This document shows positions 7,270 through 11,610 of a stretch of 11,610 nt of DNA, piece by piece. The translations under genes and the position numbers were made by a program. The notes under the pieces were generated by a model, which was given only the letters and a program-made list of their open reading frames with translations, was not told the DNA's origin and did no database searches. How positions within the stretch are numbered: the stretch's first letter is position 1; each line of letters starts with the position of its first letter. This DNA comes from an uncultured Prevotella sp. (GTDB lineage: Bacteria > Bacteroidota > Bacteroidia > Bacteroidales > Bacteroidaceae), in the NCBI GenBank assembly GCA_946999025.1, contig CAMQBP010000048.1, forward strand, positions 1 through 11,610, written 5' to 3'.

Positions 7270-7284
7270 CCGTGAATTCAACAA
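6397..7284 (-). pseudogene. IS30-family transposase, 5'-truncated (copy A)
   Basis: The reading frame is open for 295 residues but lacks the first 25 residues of the intact copy next door. It begins with junction-encoded M-L-N-S-R in place of the natural N-terminus and joins the family at I-A-K-A-I-N-V-S-P-S-T-V-S. The missing part includes the start of the N-terminal helix-turn-helix region. The catalytic DDE residues remain: D in F-E-M-D-T-I, D in T-T-D-N-G-T-E and E in G-A-I-E-N-A-N-G. One change near the first Asp (D-T-I-V-V-R-G, where copy B has D-T-I-V-G-R-G) may also matter. Without its native start and right IS end it is probably not a working autonomous transposase, though a protein could still be made from the ATG at 7282-7284. 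Confidence 0.75.
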
Positions 7285-7286
7285 GC
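7270..7286. other. 17-bp junction between the two IS30 copies
   Basis: The bases between the break in copy A and the left end of copy B (CCGTGAATTCAACAAGC) match neither IS copy at the corresponding position. They supply the first residues of the truncated frame. They could be a remnant of the target DNA into which copy B inserted, or filler from a deletion that removed the right end of copy A. Confidence 0.5.
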
Positions 7287-8270
7287 AAGTGCAAATTTAC
7301 TTAATTTGTTCGTAAAAGCACTCGTATGGTGTTTTAAATCCTAATTTCTTTCTTGGTCTCATGTTAATTTTCCTTGAACACTTTGTGATTTGTTGATGGC
7401 TGACATGTTCAAAAGTTTCTGATTTTGGCACGTATTGCCTAATCAGTCCGTTTGCATTTTCTATGCCGCCCTTCTGCCATGAAGAGTATGGATCGGCAAA
7501 ATAGATGTTGACACCAAGGCTTTTTCCTATCATTTCATGGCAAGCGAATTCAGTACCGTTGTCTGTTGTAATAGACTTGACATGCCCTTTGAATGGAGAT
7601 AGCAGATGTATTACAGTACGTGCCAGCTCTATGGCATTCTTTCCCTTTTTAAGTTTTCTCATAAACAGCATGTTTGTACTGCGTTCTATCAGTGTAACGA
7701 TGGCACCGTGATTTCCTCTTCCTACGATAGTATCCATCTCGAAGTCCCCAAAGCGCTTGCCGTCAGCTTCTGCAGGTCTTTCGCTGATGCTTGTTCTGTT
7801 GACTATGGATATGCGTCTGCCCCCGACAGGTCTGGCACGATGCTTTAGCCTGTGACGACAGTGTTGGTATAGTTTCCCTCCTTCTGCCTTGTCTTTACGT
7901 ATCATACGGTATATGGTTTCATGACAAATATACTTGCCATCATTGGCCAATGCACCGTATATTTGTTTCGGAGACCACTGTTCGGTAACAAGAAAGCGTT
8001 TCGCCTCTTCCATGACATCCTTGTCAACTGAACGATTACCTGGCTTCTTGCGTTTTGTGCGTACTGCATTTGCTTGGGCTGTCTCCCAGTTGTAGTGTCC
8101 TCTAATCCCACTGTTACGTCTTATTTCACGTGACACTGTACTTGGACTTACATTTATCGCTTTGGCAATGTCTTTTTGTTTCATTCCGTTTTGGAGTAGC
8201 ACAGAAATTGTGTACCTTTGCTCCGAGGTTAATTGTTTGTACATAGCAATGCAAATTTAATTAATCTTTG
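7287..8270 (-). mobile_element. IS30-family element, copy B, apparently intact
   Basis: The left end (AAGTGCAAATTTACTTAATTTG) and right end (GCAAATTTAATTAATCTTTG, 8251-8270) are alike as direct repeats and, because the core is nearly palindromic, also pair as imperfect inverted repeats of about 20 bp. The exact outer boundaries are inferred. The right boundary is placed where the flanking hairpin begins. The single ORF ends within about 10 bp of the left end, so the stop codon lies in the terminal repeat. No target duplication could be identified. Size (about 1 kb) and a single DDE transposase gene fit the IS30 family. Confidence 0.65.
7297..8244 (-). CDS. IS30-family transposase (copy B, complete)
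   Basis: A 315-residue transposase. An N-terminal helix-turn-helix (about residues 8-43: L-T-S-E-Q-R-Y, then D-I-A-K-A-I-N-V-S-P-S-T-V-S-R-E-I-R-R-N) binds the IS ends. The RNase-H-like catalytic core carries the acidic triad D171 (E-M-D-T-I), D228 (T-T-D-N-G-T-E-F) and E262 (G-G-I-E-N-A-N-G). There are 33 residues between the second Asp and the Glu, as expected for IS30. The C-terminus R-P-R-K-K-L-x-F-K-T-P-Y-E is also typical. It catalyses cut/copy steps of transposition in the cytosol. It is transcribed in the same direction as the pigment operon. The start lies directly next to an inverted repeat that could block translation of read-through RNA. Confidence 0.93.
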   Translation of the reverse strand: MYKQLTSEQRYTISVLLQNGMKQKDIAKAINVSPSTVSREIRRNSGIRGHYNWETAQANAVRTKRKKPGNRSVDKDVMEEAKRFLVTEQWSPKQIYGALANDGKYICHETIYRMIRKDKAEGGKLYQHCRHRLKHRARPVGGRRISIVNRTSISERPAEADGKRFGDFEMDTIVGRGNHGAIVTLIERSTNMLFMRKLKKGKNAIELARTVIHLLSPFKGHVKSITTDNGTEFACHEMIGKSLGVNIYFADPYSSWQKGGIENANGLIRQYVPKSETFEHVSHQQITKCSRKINMRPRKKLGFKTPYECFYEQIK

Positions 8271-8309
8271 GGAGACAGAGGTCTCCCTTTTTCATTTTTA
8301 TGCATTGCT
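8245..8309. repeat. Nested inverted repeat directly upstream of the IS30 transposase start
   Basis: A perfect 9-bp inverted pair, AGCAATGCA (8245-8253) and TGCATTGCT (8301-8309), encloses a second perfect 7-bp pair, GGGAGAC (8270-8276) and GTCTCCC (8281-8287), on nearly the same centre. In minus-strand RNA the outer stem ends at the base just before the transposase AUG (8242-8244). Transcripts entering from the HTH genes could therefore hide the start codon, whereas a transcript begun near the TAAATTTG box (8252-8259) would lack the stem. The structure is seen; the control role is inferred. Confidence 0.55.
8270..8292 (+). terminator. Rho-independent terminator-like hairpin (plus strand)
   Basis: GGGAGAC, AGAG loop, GTCTCCC and then five T give a short GC-rich stem and U-tract on the plus strand. 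No plus-strand gene lies immediately upstream, because the IS is there in the opposite direction. It may be the leftover terminator of a gene displaced by the IS, or may stop antisense transcription into the element arm. There is no U-tract on the minus side. Confidence 0.5.
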
Positions 8310-8327
8310 TGCTGATTTTTCCACTCA

Positions 8328-8346
8328 TGGGGGCTGCTCGCCCCCA
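8328..8346. repeat. GC-rich hairpin TGGGGGC-TGCTC-GCCCCCA
   Basis: A perfect 7-bp stem with a 5-base loop lies 80 bp downstream of the last HTH gene. It has no adjoining T-run on either strand, so it is not a standard intrinsic terminator, although it could slow RNA polymerase or protect the 3' end of the HTH transcript. The rest of 8293-8425 shows no gene. Confidence 0.5.
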
Positions 8347-8425
8347 AACCCCTCGGTGTTTTCAGGTATGGATTATTAAGCTACACCCGTACTTGGGATT
8401 GCAGTTCTATGTTGAACTTGCGCTA

Positions 8426-8719
8426 TCACTTATAATTCTCCTCTAACAGCCTTTCCAAATCCGACTCCTTATAGAGTATCTTCCCTGCGAATTGCGTATA
8501 GGGGATAACTTTCCTGTCCCGATAGTCCTGCAAGGTACGAGGGCTGATATACAGTCGCTCGCATATGTCCTTGCTCGTTAGGAAATGCTCACCTCCAAAC
8601 AGCGGTTTATGTGTCTGTGCCACTTCCTTTATCCGTCTGTTCACTCCTTCAAGTGCGGACAGCACCACCTGCATATCATCCGCTTCCATATTCAAGTCCT
8701 TTATTGACTCCATTGTCAT
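8426..8719 (-). CDS. MerR/excisionase-type helix-turn-helix protein (mobile element)
   Basis: A 97-residue protein with a C-terminal DNA-binding domain at about 46-95. It has F-L-T-S-K-D-I-C-E-R-L-Y-I-S-P-R-T-L-Q-D-Y-R-D (helix-turn-helix), then a wing with I-P-Y-T-Q-F-A-G-K-I-L-Y-K and a closing helix D-L-E-R-L-L. Residues 8-38 form a helical, partly acidic N-terminal part. Such pairs of small proteins are typical of Bacteroidales conjugative and mobilizable elements, where CTnDOT Xis2c/Xis2d-like proteins help excision or regulate it. It follows a related HTH gene by 6 bp and is presumably co-transcribed from the promoter near 9120-9148. Function as excisionase versus regulator cannot be told from sequence. 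Confidence 0.85.
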   Translation of the reverse strand: MTMESIKDLNMEADDMQVVLSALEGVNRRIKEVAQTHKPLFGGEHFLTSKDICERLYISPRTLQDYRDRKVIPYTQFAGKILYKESDLERLLEENYK

Positions 8720-8725
8720 CTTATT

Positions 8726-9028
8726 TTATTTGTTATTCTTAGATTTATCTGTTTTAGGCTTCTCCGATTTAGTCTGCAACAGCCACTCCACGTCCTCATG
8801 CTTGTAATAACACTTATGCCCTATTTGGGCAAAAGGCAACACACCTGTATCCCGATAGTGCTGCAATGTACGCTTGCTGATATTAAGCAACCTGCATACA
8901 TCGCCGTTGTGCAGCCAATCGGTGTGCCTGCTCTGTTCTCCGAATGCCTTGTGGCAGGTCTCGGCAAGACTGAGTATCTCGTTCCTCAGTTTTGCCCAGT
9001 TTGAATCCGTAATGATAAAATATCCCAT
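8726..9028 (-). CDS. Helix-turn-helix excisionase-like protein, first gene of the pair
   Basis: A 100-residue protein with an HTH at about residues 38-85: W-L-H-N-G-D-V-C-R-L-L-N-I-S-K-R-T-L-Q-H-Y-R-D, then L-P-F-A-Q-I-G-H-K-C-Y-Y-K and E-D-V-E-W-L-L. It is clearly related to the next gene in this domain but differs in its N-terminal part and has a Lys/Ser-rich tail (K-S-E-K-P-K-T-D-K-S). I prefer the ATG at 9026-9028, which gives M-G-Y-F-I-I-T-D. The frame is open to an ATG at 9077-9079, but the extra 17 residues are polar and unlike the family. Likely roles are binding the element's recombination or regulatory sites, and possibly its own promoter, which overlaps a palindrome. Confidence 0.83.
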   Translation of the reverse strand: MGYFIITDSNWAKLRNEILSLAETCHKAFGEQSRHTDWLHNGDVCRLLNISKRTLQHYRDTGVLPFAQIGHKCYYKHEDVEWLLQTKSEKPKTDKSKNNK

Positions 9029-9117
9029 AATTCTATTGTTGTTTTGTTTGTACTTTTGTCTTATTGGTATTGACAACACCTTTGTCTGTTCTGCGTTTCA
9101 TCGCACGTTTATGCCTG

Positions 9118-9148
9118 CAAAAGTATGATGAGTTTGTCATACTTCAAA
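9118..9148 (-). promoter_or_regulatory. Bacteroidetes-type promoter for the HTH gene pair
   Basis: Read on the minus strand, TTTG (9145-9148), a 19-bp spacer and TACTTTTG (9118-9125) match the Bacteroidetes sigma consensus TTTG-N19-21-TAnnTTTG at every fixed position. Transcription would begin near 9110, giving a leader of about 80 bases to the ATG at 9028. Spacing and direction both suit the two HTH genes. Confidence 0.65.
9121..9144. promoter_or_regulatory. Palindromic operator inside the HTH promoter
   Basis: AAGTATGA, 8 bases, TCATACTT is a perfect 8+8 bp inverted repeat occupying almost the entire spacer between the -33 and -7 boxes and overlapping the -7 box by 5 bp. A dimeric regulator bound here would block RNA polymerase. 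The HTH proteins encoded downstream are candidates (autoregulation), or a regulator elsewhere on the element. Confidence 0.55.
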
Positions 9149-9260
9149 GCATTAAGGAATGGCTGGGAAATATCGGGAACTTCAAGGAAAACTAACGCAT
9201 TTTATCGGCAGCCGTTTGCGCATTCTTTCTCTGTTTTCTTCTTTCACCGTCCGTTTGGTG

Positions 9261-9291
9261 CAAAGATAGAGCGGGGTATGTCCTATTCAAT
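9261..9291 (-). promoter_or_regulatory. Possible second minus-strand promoter
   Basis: TATCTTTG (9261-9268 on the minus strand) matches the -7 consensus fully, and ATTG at the 19-bp spacing (9288-9291) matches three of four -33 bases. It would give a leader of more than 200 bases before the HTH genes, or a small non-coding RNA. It is weaker than the promoter at 9118-9148. Confidence 0.3.
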
Positions 9292-9367
9292 CATTCTTCG
9301 TTCAAGTGACACCTTGTAACACTTTTAGTGTGGACAAACGATACCCTATTTCTGTGCTGATTCTATT

Positions 9368-9407
9368 GTTTGCAATATCGATGCAGAATACTGCAAACGA
9401 GTGCAAA
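9368..9407. repeat. GTTTGCA/TGCAAAC inverted repeat with a third half-site
   Basis: GTTTGCA (9368-9374) and TGCAAAC (9392-9398) are perfect 7-bp inverted arms 17 bp apart. A further TGCAAA begins at 9402, exactly 10 bp (one helical turn) after the one at 9392. The layout resembles a protein-binding array in a regulatory or replication region, but short A/T-rich words like this also recur by chance in Bacteroidetes. Confidence 0.35.
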
Positions 9408-9650
9408 AGGTACACTTCTATCTCTGTCTTTCCTTGCTATTTTATACCCAGTTTTGACTTAATTCGTGTTTAAATCAGTCATTTCTTTTTCTGTCTCCAT
9501 AAAAATCCGTGCGAACTTTATTGCCAATGAATGCAACATTATGCAAGCACTCTTTGAATGCTTGGAACTTTCCTGTTCTCTTCATAACTTCACTCTCGGA
9601 AACCAAACTAAGCATATAATGAAGAAGAATGCAGATAAAAGCAAATCGAA

Positions 9651-9656
9651 GGGAGG
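9651..9656 (+). promoter_or_regulatory. Strong Shine-Dalgarno site deciding the VapE-like start
   Basis: GGGAGG lies 7 bases before the ATG at 9664. It is much better than anything before the in-frame ATG at 9619 or the GTG at 9466, so 9664 is preferred. If the 9619 start is used, these bases code for K-G-G-N. Confidence 0.5.
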
Positions 9657-9663
9657 AAACAAT

Positions 9664-10889
9664 ATGCCTAAGCAAAGGAAGACTTCCTCCAAAAATGGTG
9701 AGATAGAAACTTATCTCTCCTCTTATTATGAGTTCAGATACAACACGGTGTTGGGAAGAACTGAATACAGGGACAAGGACGATACTCACTTCTCAAAAGT
9801 GGGTCGCTATGAAATCAACACGCTCCGCAGAGAGATAGACAACGACATCGGGATTATCACATCTTCTGATAATCTCTACTCCATTATCGAGAGCAGCTTC
9901 TCTCCACGTATCAACCCTATACAGGAGTATTTCAAAAACTTACCATCGGTGGATATAAGCAGTAGTTCTTCCCTTTCACTGAAAGCCATTCCCAACTTGG
10001 CAAGTTGCGTGGTCGTGCGCAACTCTGACAAGTGGTTGCCGTATCTTACCAAATGGCTTGTGGCGGTGGTCGCTAATGCCATGGACAACCGTGAATGCCG
10101 TAACCATACCTGCCTTGTGCTCACAGGTGAGCAGGGAAAGTTCAAGACAACGTTTCTCGATTTACTTTGTCCACCCAAACTGCACGGTTACAGTTATACC
10201 GGCAAGATATATCCGCAGGAGAAGGACACGCTCACCTATATCGAGCAAAACCTCATCGTAAACATTGACGACCAGCTCAAAGCCCTCAACAAACGGGACG
10301 AGAACGAGCTCAAAAACCTCATCACCTGTCCGATGGTCAAATACCATATACCCTACGACAAATACGTGGAAGAGCATCCCCACTTGGCAAGCTTTGTGGC
10401 ATCAGTGAACGGCAATGACTTTCTTACAGACCCTACAGGAAGCAGACGGTTCCTGCCCTTTGAAGTGCTTTCCATAGATATTGAGAGAGCAAAACGTATT
10501 TCAATGGACAGAGTATATGCGGAATCTAAAGCCTTGTTGAGCATAGGTTTCCGCTATTGGTTTGACGATGAAGAGATAACGGAACTATACAGGAGAGCGA
10601 GGATTTCCAAGTGCAGACCGCAGAAATGGAACTACTGCTACGCTGCTTTGAGAAGCCAACGGAGGATAATCCCTATTGTACCTATATGACCACCACCGAG
10701 ATAATCACCTACTTAGGCTACTATACGCATCATCCCTTGTCCTTAAAGCACATGGGCGAAGCCCTTAGAAAGGCAGGCTTTGAGAAAGTAAGCCGAAGGC
10801 GTGACGGTGGCAGCCCCATCTATGTGTATAAGGTAAGAAAGATTCTGCCGTGTCCTTTGCTGAATAGTTGCAGCAGTCAGATGTCGTAA
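9664..10889 (+). pseudogene. VirE/VapE-like P-loop ATPase of a mobile element, broken by a one-base frameshift
   Basis: The first frame (to the stop at 10687-10689) encodes the VapE-type core. From the 9664 start, the Walker A is G-E-Q-G-K-F-K-T (155-162), the Walker B strand is L-I-V-N-I-D-D (197-203), and an R-R-F arginine segment follows D-P-T-G-S (256-263). After Y-R-R (about 10596) this frame turns into unrelated sequence. Reading on after restoring one base gives E-D-F-Q-V-Q-T-A-E-M-E-L-L-L and a C-terminal winged-helix-like domain (T-T-T-E-I-I-T-Y-L, then H-M-G-E-A-L-R-K-A-G-F) ending at 10889, as in intact relatives of about 400 residues. The repaired protein would be about 407 residues. 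Relatives sit beside primase genes on Bacteroidales mobile elements and probably act in element replication. The break may be a mutation or a sequencing error. Alternative start: 9619. Confidence 0.8.
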
Positions 10890-11114
10890 ACTATGTGTAA
10901 TAGGCAAATGTAGTTGGATGTGTAGTTTCTTCAAAATCATAATATATAACTGATTAACAACAACTTAGAGTAGAGTAGTTTGTAGTAAGAAGAAAGATGA
11001 AAAAGTTTGGAGGGGAAAGACTTAGGAAAAGGGAAATTCATTCAAATATAATTCAGACGAACTATTGTCATTCAAACAAAAATTATTTAATCAATTCAAT
11101 TAAAACATATCACA
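10890..11114. other. AT-rich spacer before the primase gene
   Basis: No convincing gene is seen. It holds a purine-rich stretch (about 10981-11036) and two copies of CATTCAAAYA 30 bp apart (11039-11048 and 11069-11078). A 57-codon frame from 10997 overlaps the primase start in another frame and is not supported. Confidence 0.5.
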
Positions 11115-11610
11115 ATGAAAGAAGAAGATTTATCACGTATCAAGCGATACCCCATCGTAGAGTATCTTGAAAGGAAAGGCATCAAGCCTGTACGTAGGAC
11201 TGCTGCCTATGCCCTGTATTGTTCACCGCTCAGGGAGGAAACGCATCCAAGCTTCAAGGTGGACACAGAGAAGAACCTTTGGATAGATTATGGCGAAGGA
11301 CGGGGCGGAAGCATCATCGACCTCTGTATGCGTATGGAGGGATGCACGCTATCGGAAGCCATCCGTCGTTTGGGGCAGAACGTTTCCGATAATGGCACAT
11401 ATAGTTCTCTTAATGACTTCGTGCCAAATAATTCCCAGCCTGTGATGGCTGTAAATGGAGCAAGGAGACTGATAGAAATATCAGACACTCTGCCACCACA
11501 TTTTCAGGAATACCTTACAAAGGTGCGTTGCATCAACTTGGAAAAGGCTACGCCTTTCCTCAAATGTATCAGCTATGAGGTAAGGGGCAGGCGCTATCAA
11601 GCCATCGGCT
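11115..11610 (+). CDS. CHC2-type DNA primase of a mobile element, N-terminal part (runs off right edge)
   Basis: From the ATG at 11115-11117 the frame stays open for 165 codons to the window edge. It starts M-K-E-E-D-L-S-R-I-K-R-Y-P-I-V-E-Y-L, the helix that precedes the CHC2 domain of DnaG-like primases. C36-S-P-L-R-E-E-T-H-P-S-F (36-47) matches the C-P-x-H-x-E-x-x-P-S-F signature, and Y-G-E-G-R-G-G-S-I-I-D-L (59-70) matches the C-G-x-G-G-D-x-I-x-x region. Most zinc ligands are absent: Leu replaces the first His, and the second Cys pair is Y-G-E-G. The fold is therefore kept without the normal metal site. The toprim catalytic domain should follow outside the window. Its place after the VapE-like gene suggests it primes replication of the element after transfer, as primases of NBU-type elements are thought to do. 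No plus-strand promoter was identified. Confidence 0.85.
   Translation, partial: MKEEDLSRIKRYPIVEYLERKGIKPVRRTAAYALYCSPLREETHPSFKVDTEKNLWIDYGEGRGGSIIDLCMRMEGCTLSEAIRRLGQNVSDNGTYSSLNDFVPNNSQPVMAVNGARRLIEISDTLPPHFQEYLTKVRCINLEKATPFLKCISYEVRGRRYQAIG

Larger units (their letters stand above)
9149..9663. other. Divergent non-coding regulatory region of the element
   Basis: No convincing gene lies between the HTH promoter and the VapE-like gene. A plus-strand frame extends upstream to a GTG at 9466, but its residues before 9664 have no family resemblance and no ribosome site. The stretch holds a 13-bp palindrome ACACTTTTAGTGT (9319-9331), a wide inverted repeat GTTTGCA/TGCAAAC (9368-9398), a CAAGCA/TGCTTG pair (9544-9564), and a second weak minus-strand promoter match. 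No plus-strand promoter of the Bacteroidetes type was found. Confidence 0.6.

Noticed and set aside
8328..8346. The GC-rich hairpin as an intrinsic terminator of the HTH operon
   Set aside because: No U-tract follows it on the minus strand, so it is listed only as a hairpin.
9029..9079. 17-residue N-terminal extension of the first HTH protein (ATG at 9077-9079)
   Set aside because: It is polar and repetitive in Asn/Gln and precedes a more natural M-G-Y-F start. It is kept only as a possibility.
9274..9346. GGGTAT/ATACCC inverted pair
   Set aside because: It has only 6-bp arms more than 60 bp apart in AT-rich DNA, so it is likely chance.
9466..9618. GTG-started N-terminal extension of the VapE-like gene
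   Set aside because: There is no ribosome site. The residues look like translated non-coding DNA, whereas the ATG at 9664 has GGGAGG 7 bases upstream.
10588..10610. Programmed ribosomal frameshift in the VapE-like gene
   Set aside because: There is no slippery heptamer at AGGAGAGCGAGG and no obvious downstream structure. A single-base loss is simpler.
10997..11170. 57-codon plus-strand frame beginning M-K-K-F-G-G
   Set aside because: It overlaps the primase start in another frame and ends in sequence better explained as primase coding, with no recognisable domain.
1..11610. CRISPR array, tRNA, rRNA or anti-phage defence system
   Set aside because: No regularly spaced repeats, no cloverleaf and no defence-type enzyme domains were seen on either strand.

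Overview
The window looks like Bacteroidales chromosome (Bacteroides or Prevotella-like). The reasons are the protein families, the Bacteroidetes-type promoter match (TTTG, 19 bases, TAnnTTTG), the mostly weak Shine-Dalgarno sequences, and an accessory element of the kind common in that order. It has three blocks: a type II polyketide/fatty-acid-like operon (1-6346, minus strand), a tandem pair of IS30-family elements (about 6387-8270), and one arm of an integrative or mobilizable element (about 8270-11610).

Block 1 is one tightly packed minus-strand operon with gaps of 0-49 bp. In transcription order it encodes a FabG-like ketoreductase, a FabF-like ketosynthase, two small secreted proteins of unknown function that look like distant relatives of each other, a family-2-type O-methyltransferase, an acyl carrier protein, an LpxL/HtrB-like acyltransferase, a hotdog dehydratase, a 4HBT-type hotdog thioesterase, and the first 26 codons of a second ketosynthase that runs off the left edge. 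Ketosynthase, ketoreductase, dehydratase, ACP, thioesterase, acyltransferase and methyltransferase together fit an aryl-polyene/flexirubin-type pigment cluster. On that model a polyene chain is built on the ACP by repeated condensation, reduction and dehydration, then methylated and transferred to a lipid for display in the outer membrane. The starter-unit genes (for example an ammonia lyase) and exporter genes are not in the window and would be expected to the left. The product is inferred, not shown.

Block 2 holds two diverged IS30-family copies in the same orientation as the operon. The copy next to fabG has lost its right end and the start of its transposase gene. The second is intact, with a complete DDE transposase. 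The left IS end lies about 40 bp upstream of fabG and carries an outward-facing TAAATTTG box, so the IS may have replaced or now supplies operon transcription. The sequence just upstream of the intact transposase gene forms a nested inverted repeat ending at its start codon.

Block 3 has two small MerR/excisionase-like helix-turn-helix genes on the minus strand, a divergent regulatory region of roughly 0.6 kb, then plus-strand genes for a VirE/VapE-type P-loop ATPase (broken by a one-base frameshift) and a CHC2-type primase that runs off the right edge. This order (HTH, HTH, VapE, primase) is typical of Bacteroidales mobilizable elements. No integrase is seen in the window. The best regulatory find is a good promoter for the HTH genes whose 19-bp spacer is almost filled by a perfect 8+8 bp palindrome.

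No CRISPR array, tRNA, rRNA or recognisable riboswitch was seen. I found no clearly new multi-gene system. The least explained parts are the paired secreted proteins inside the pigment operon and the IS/operon junction.
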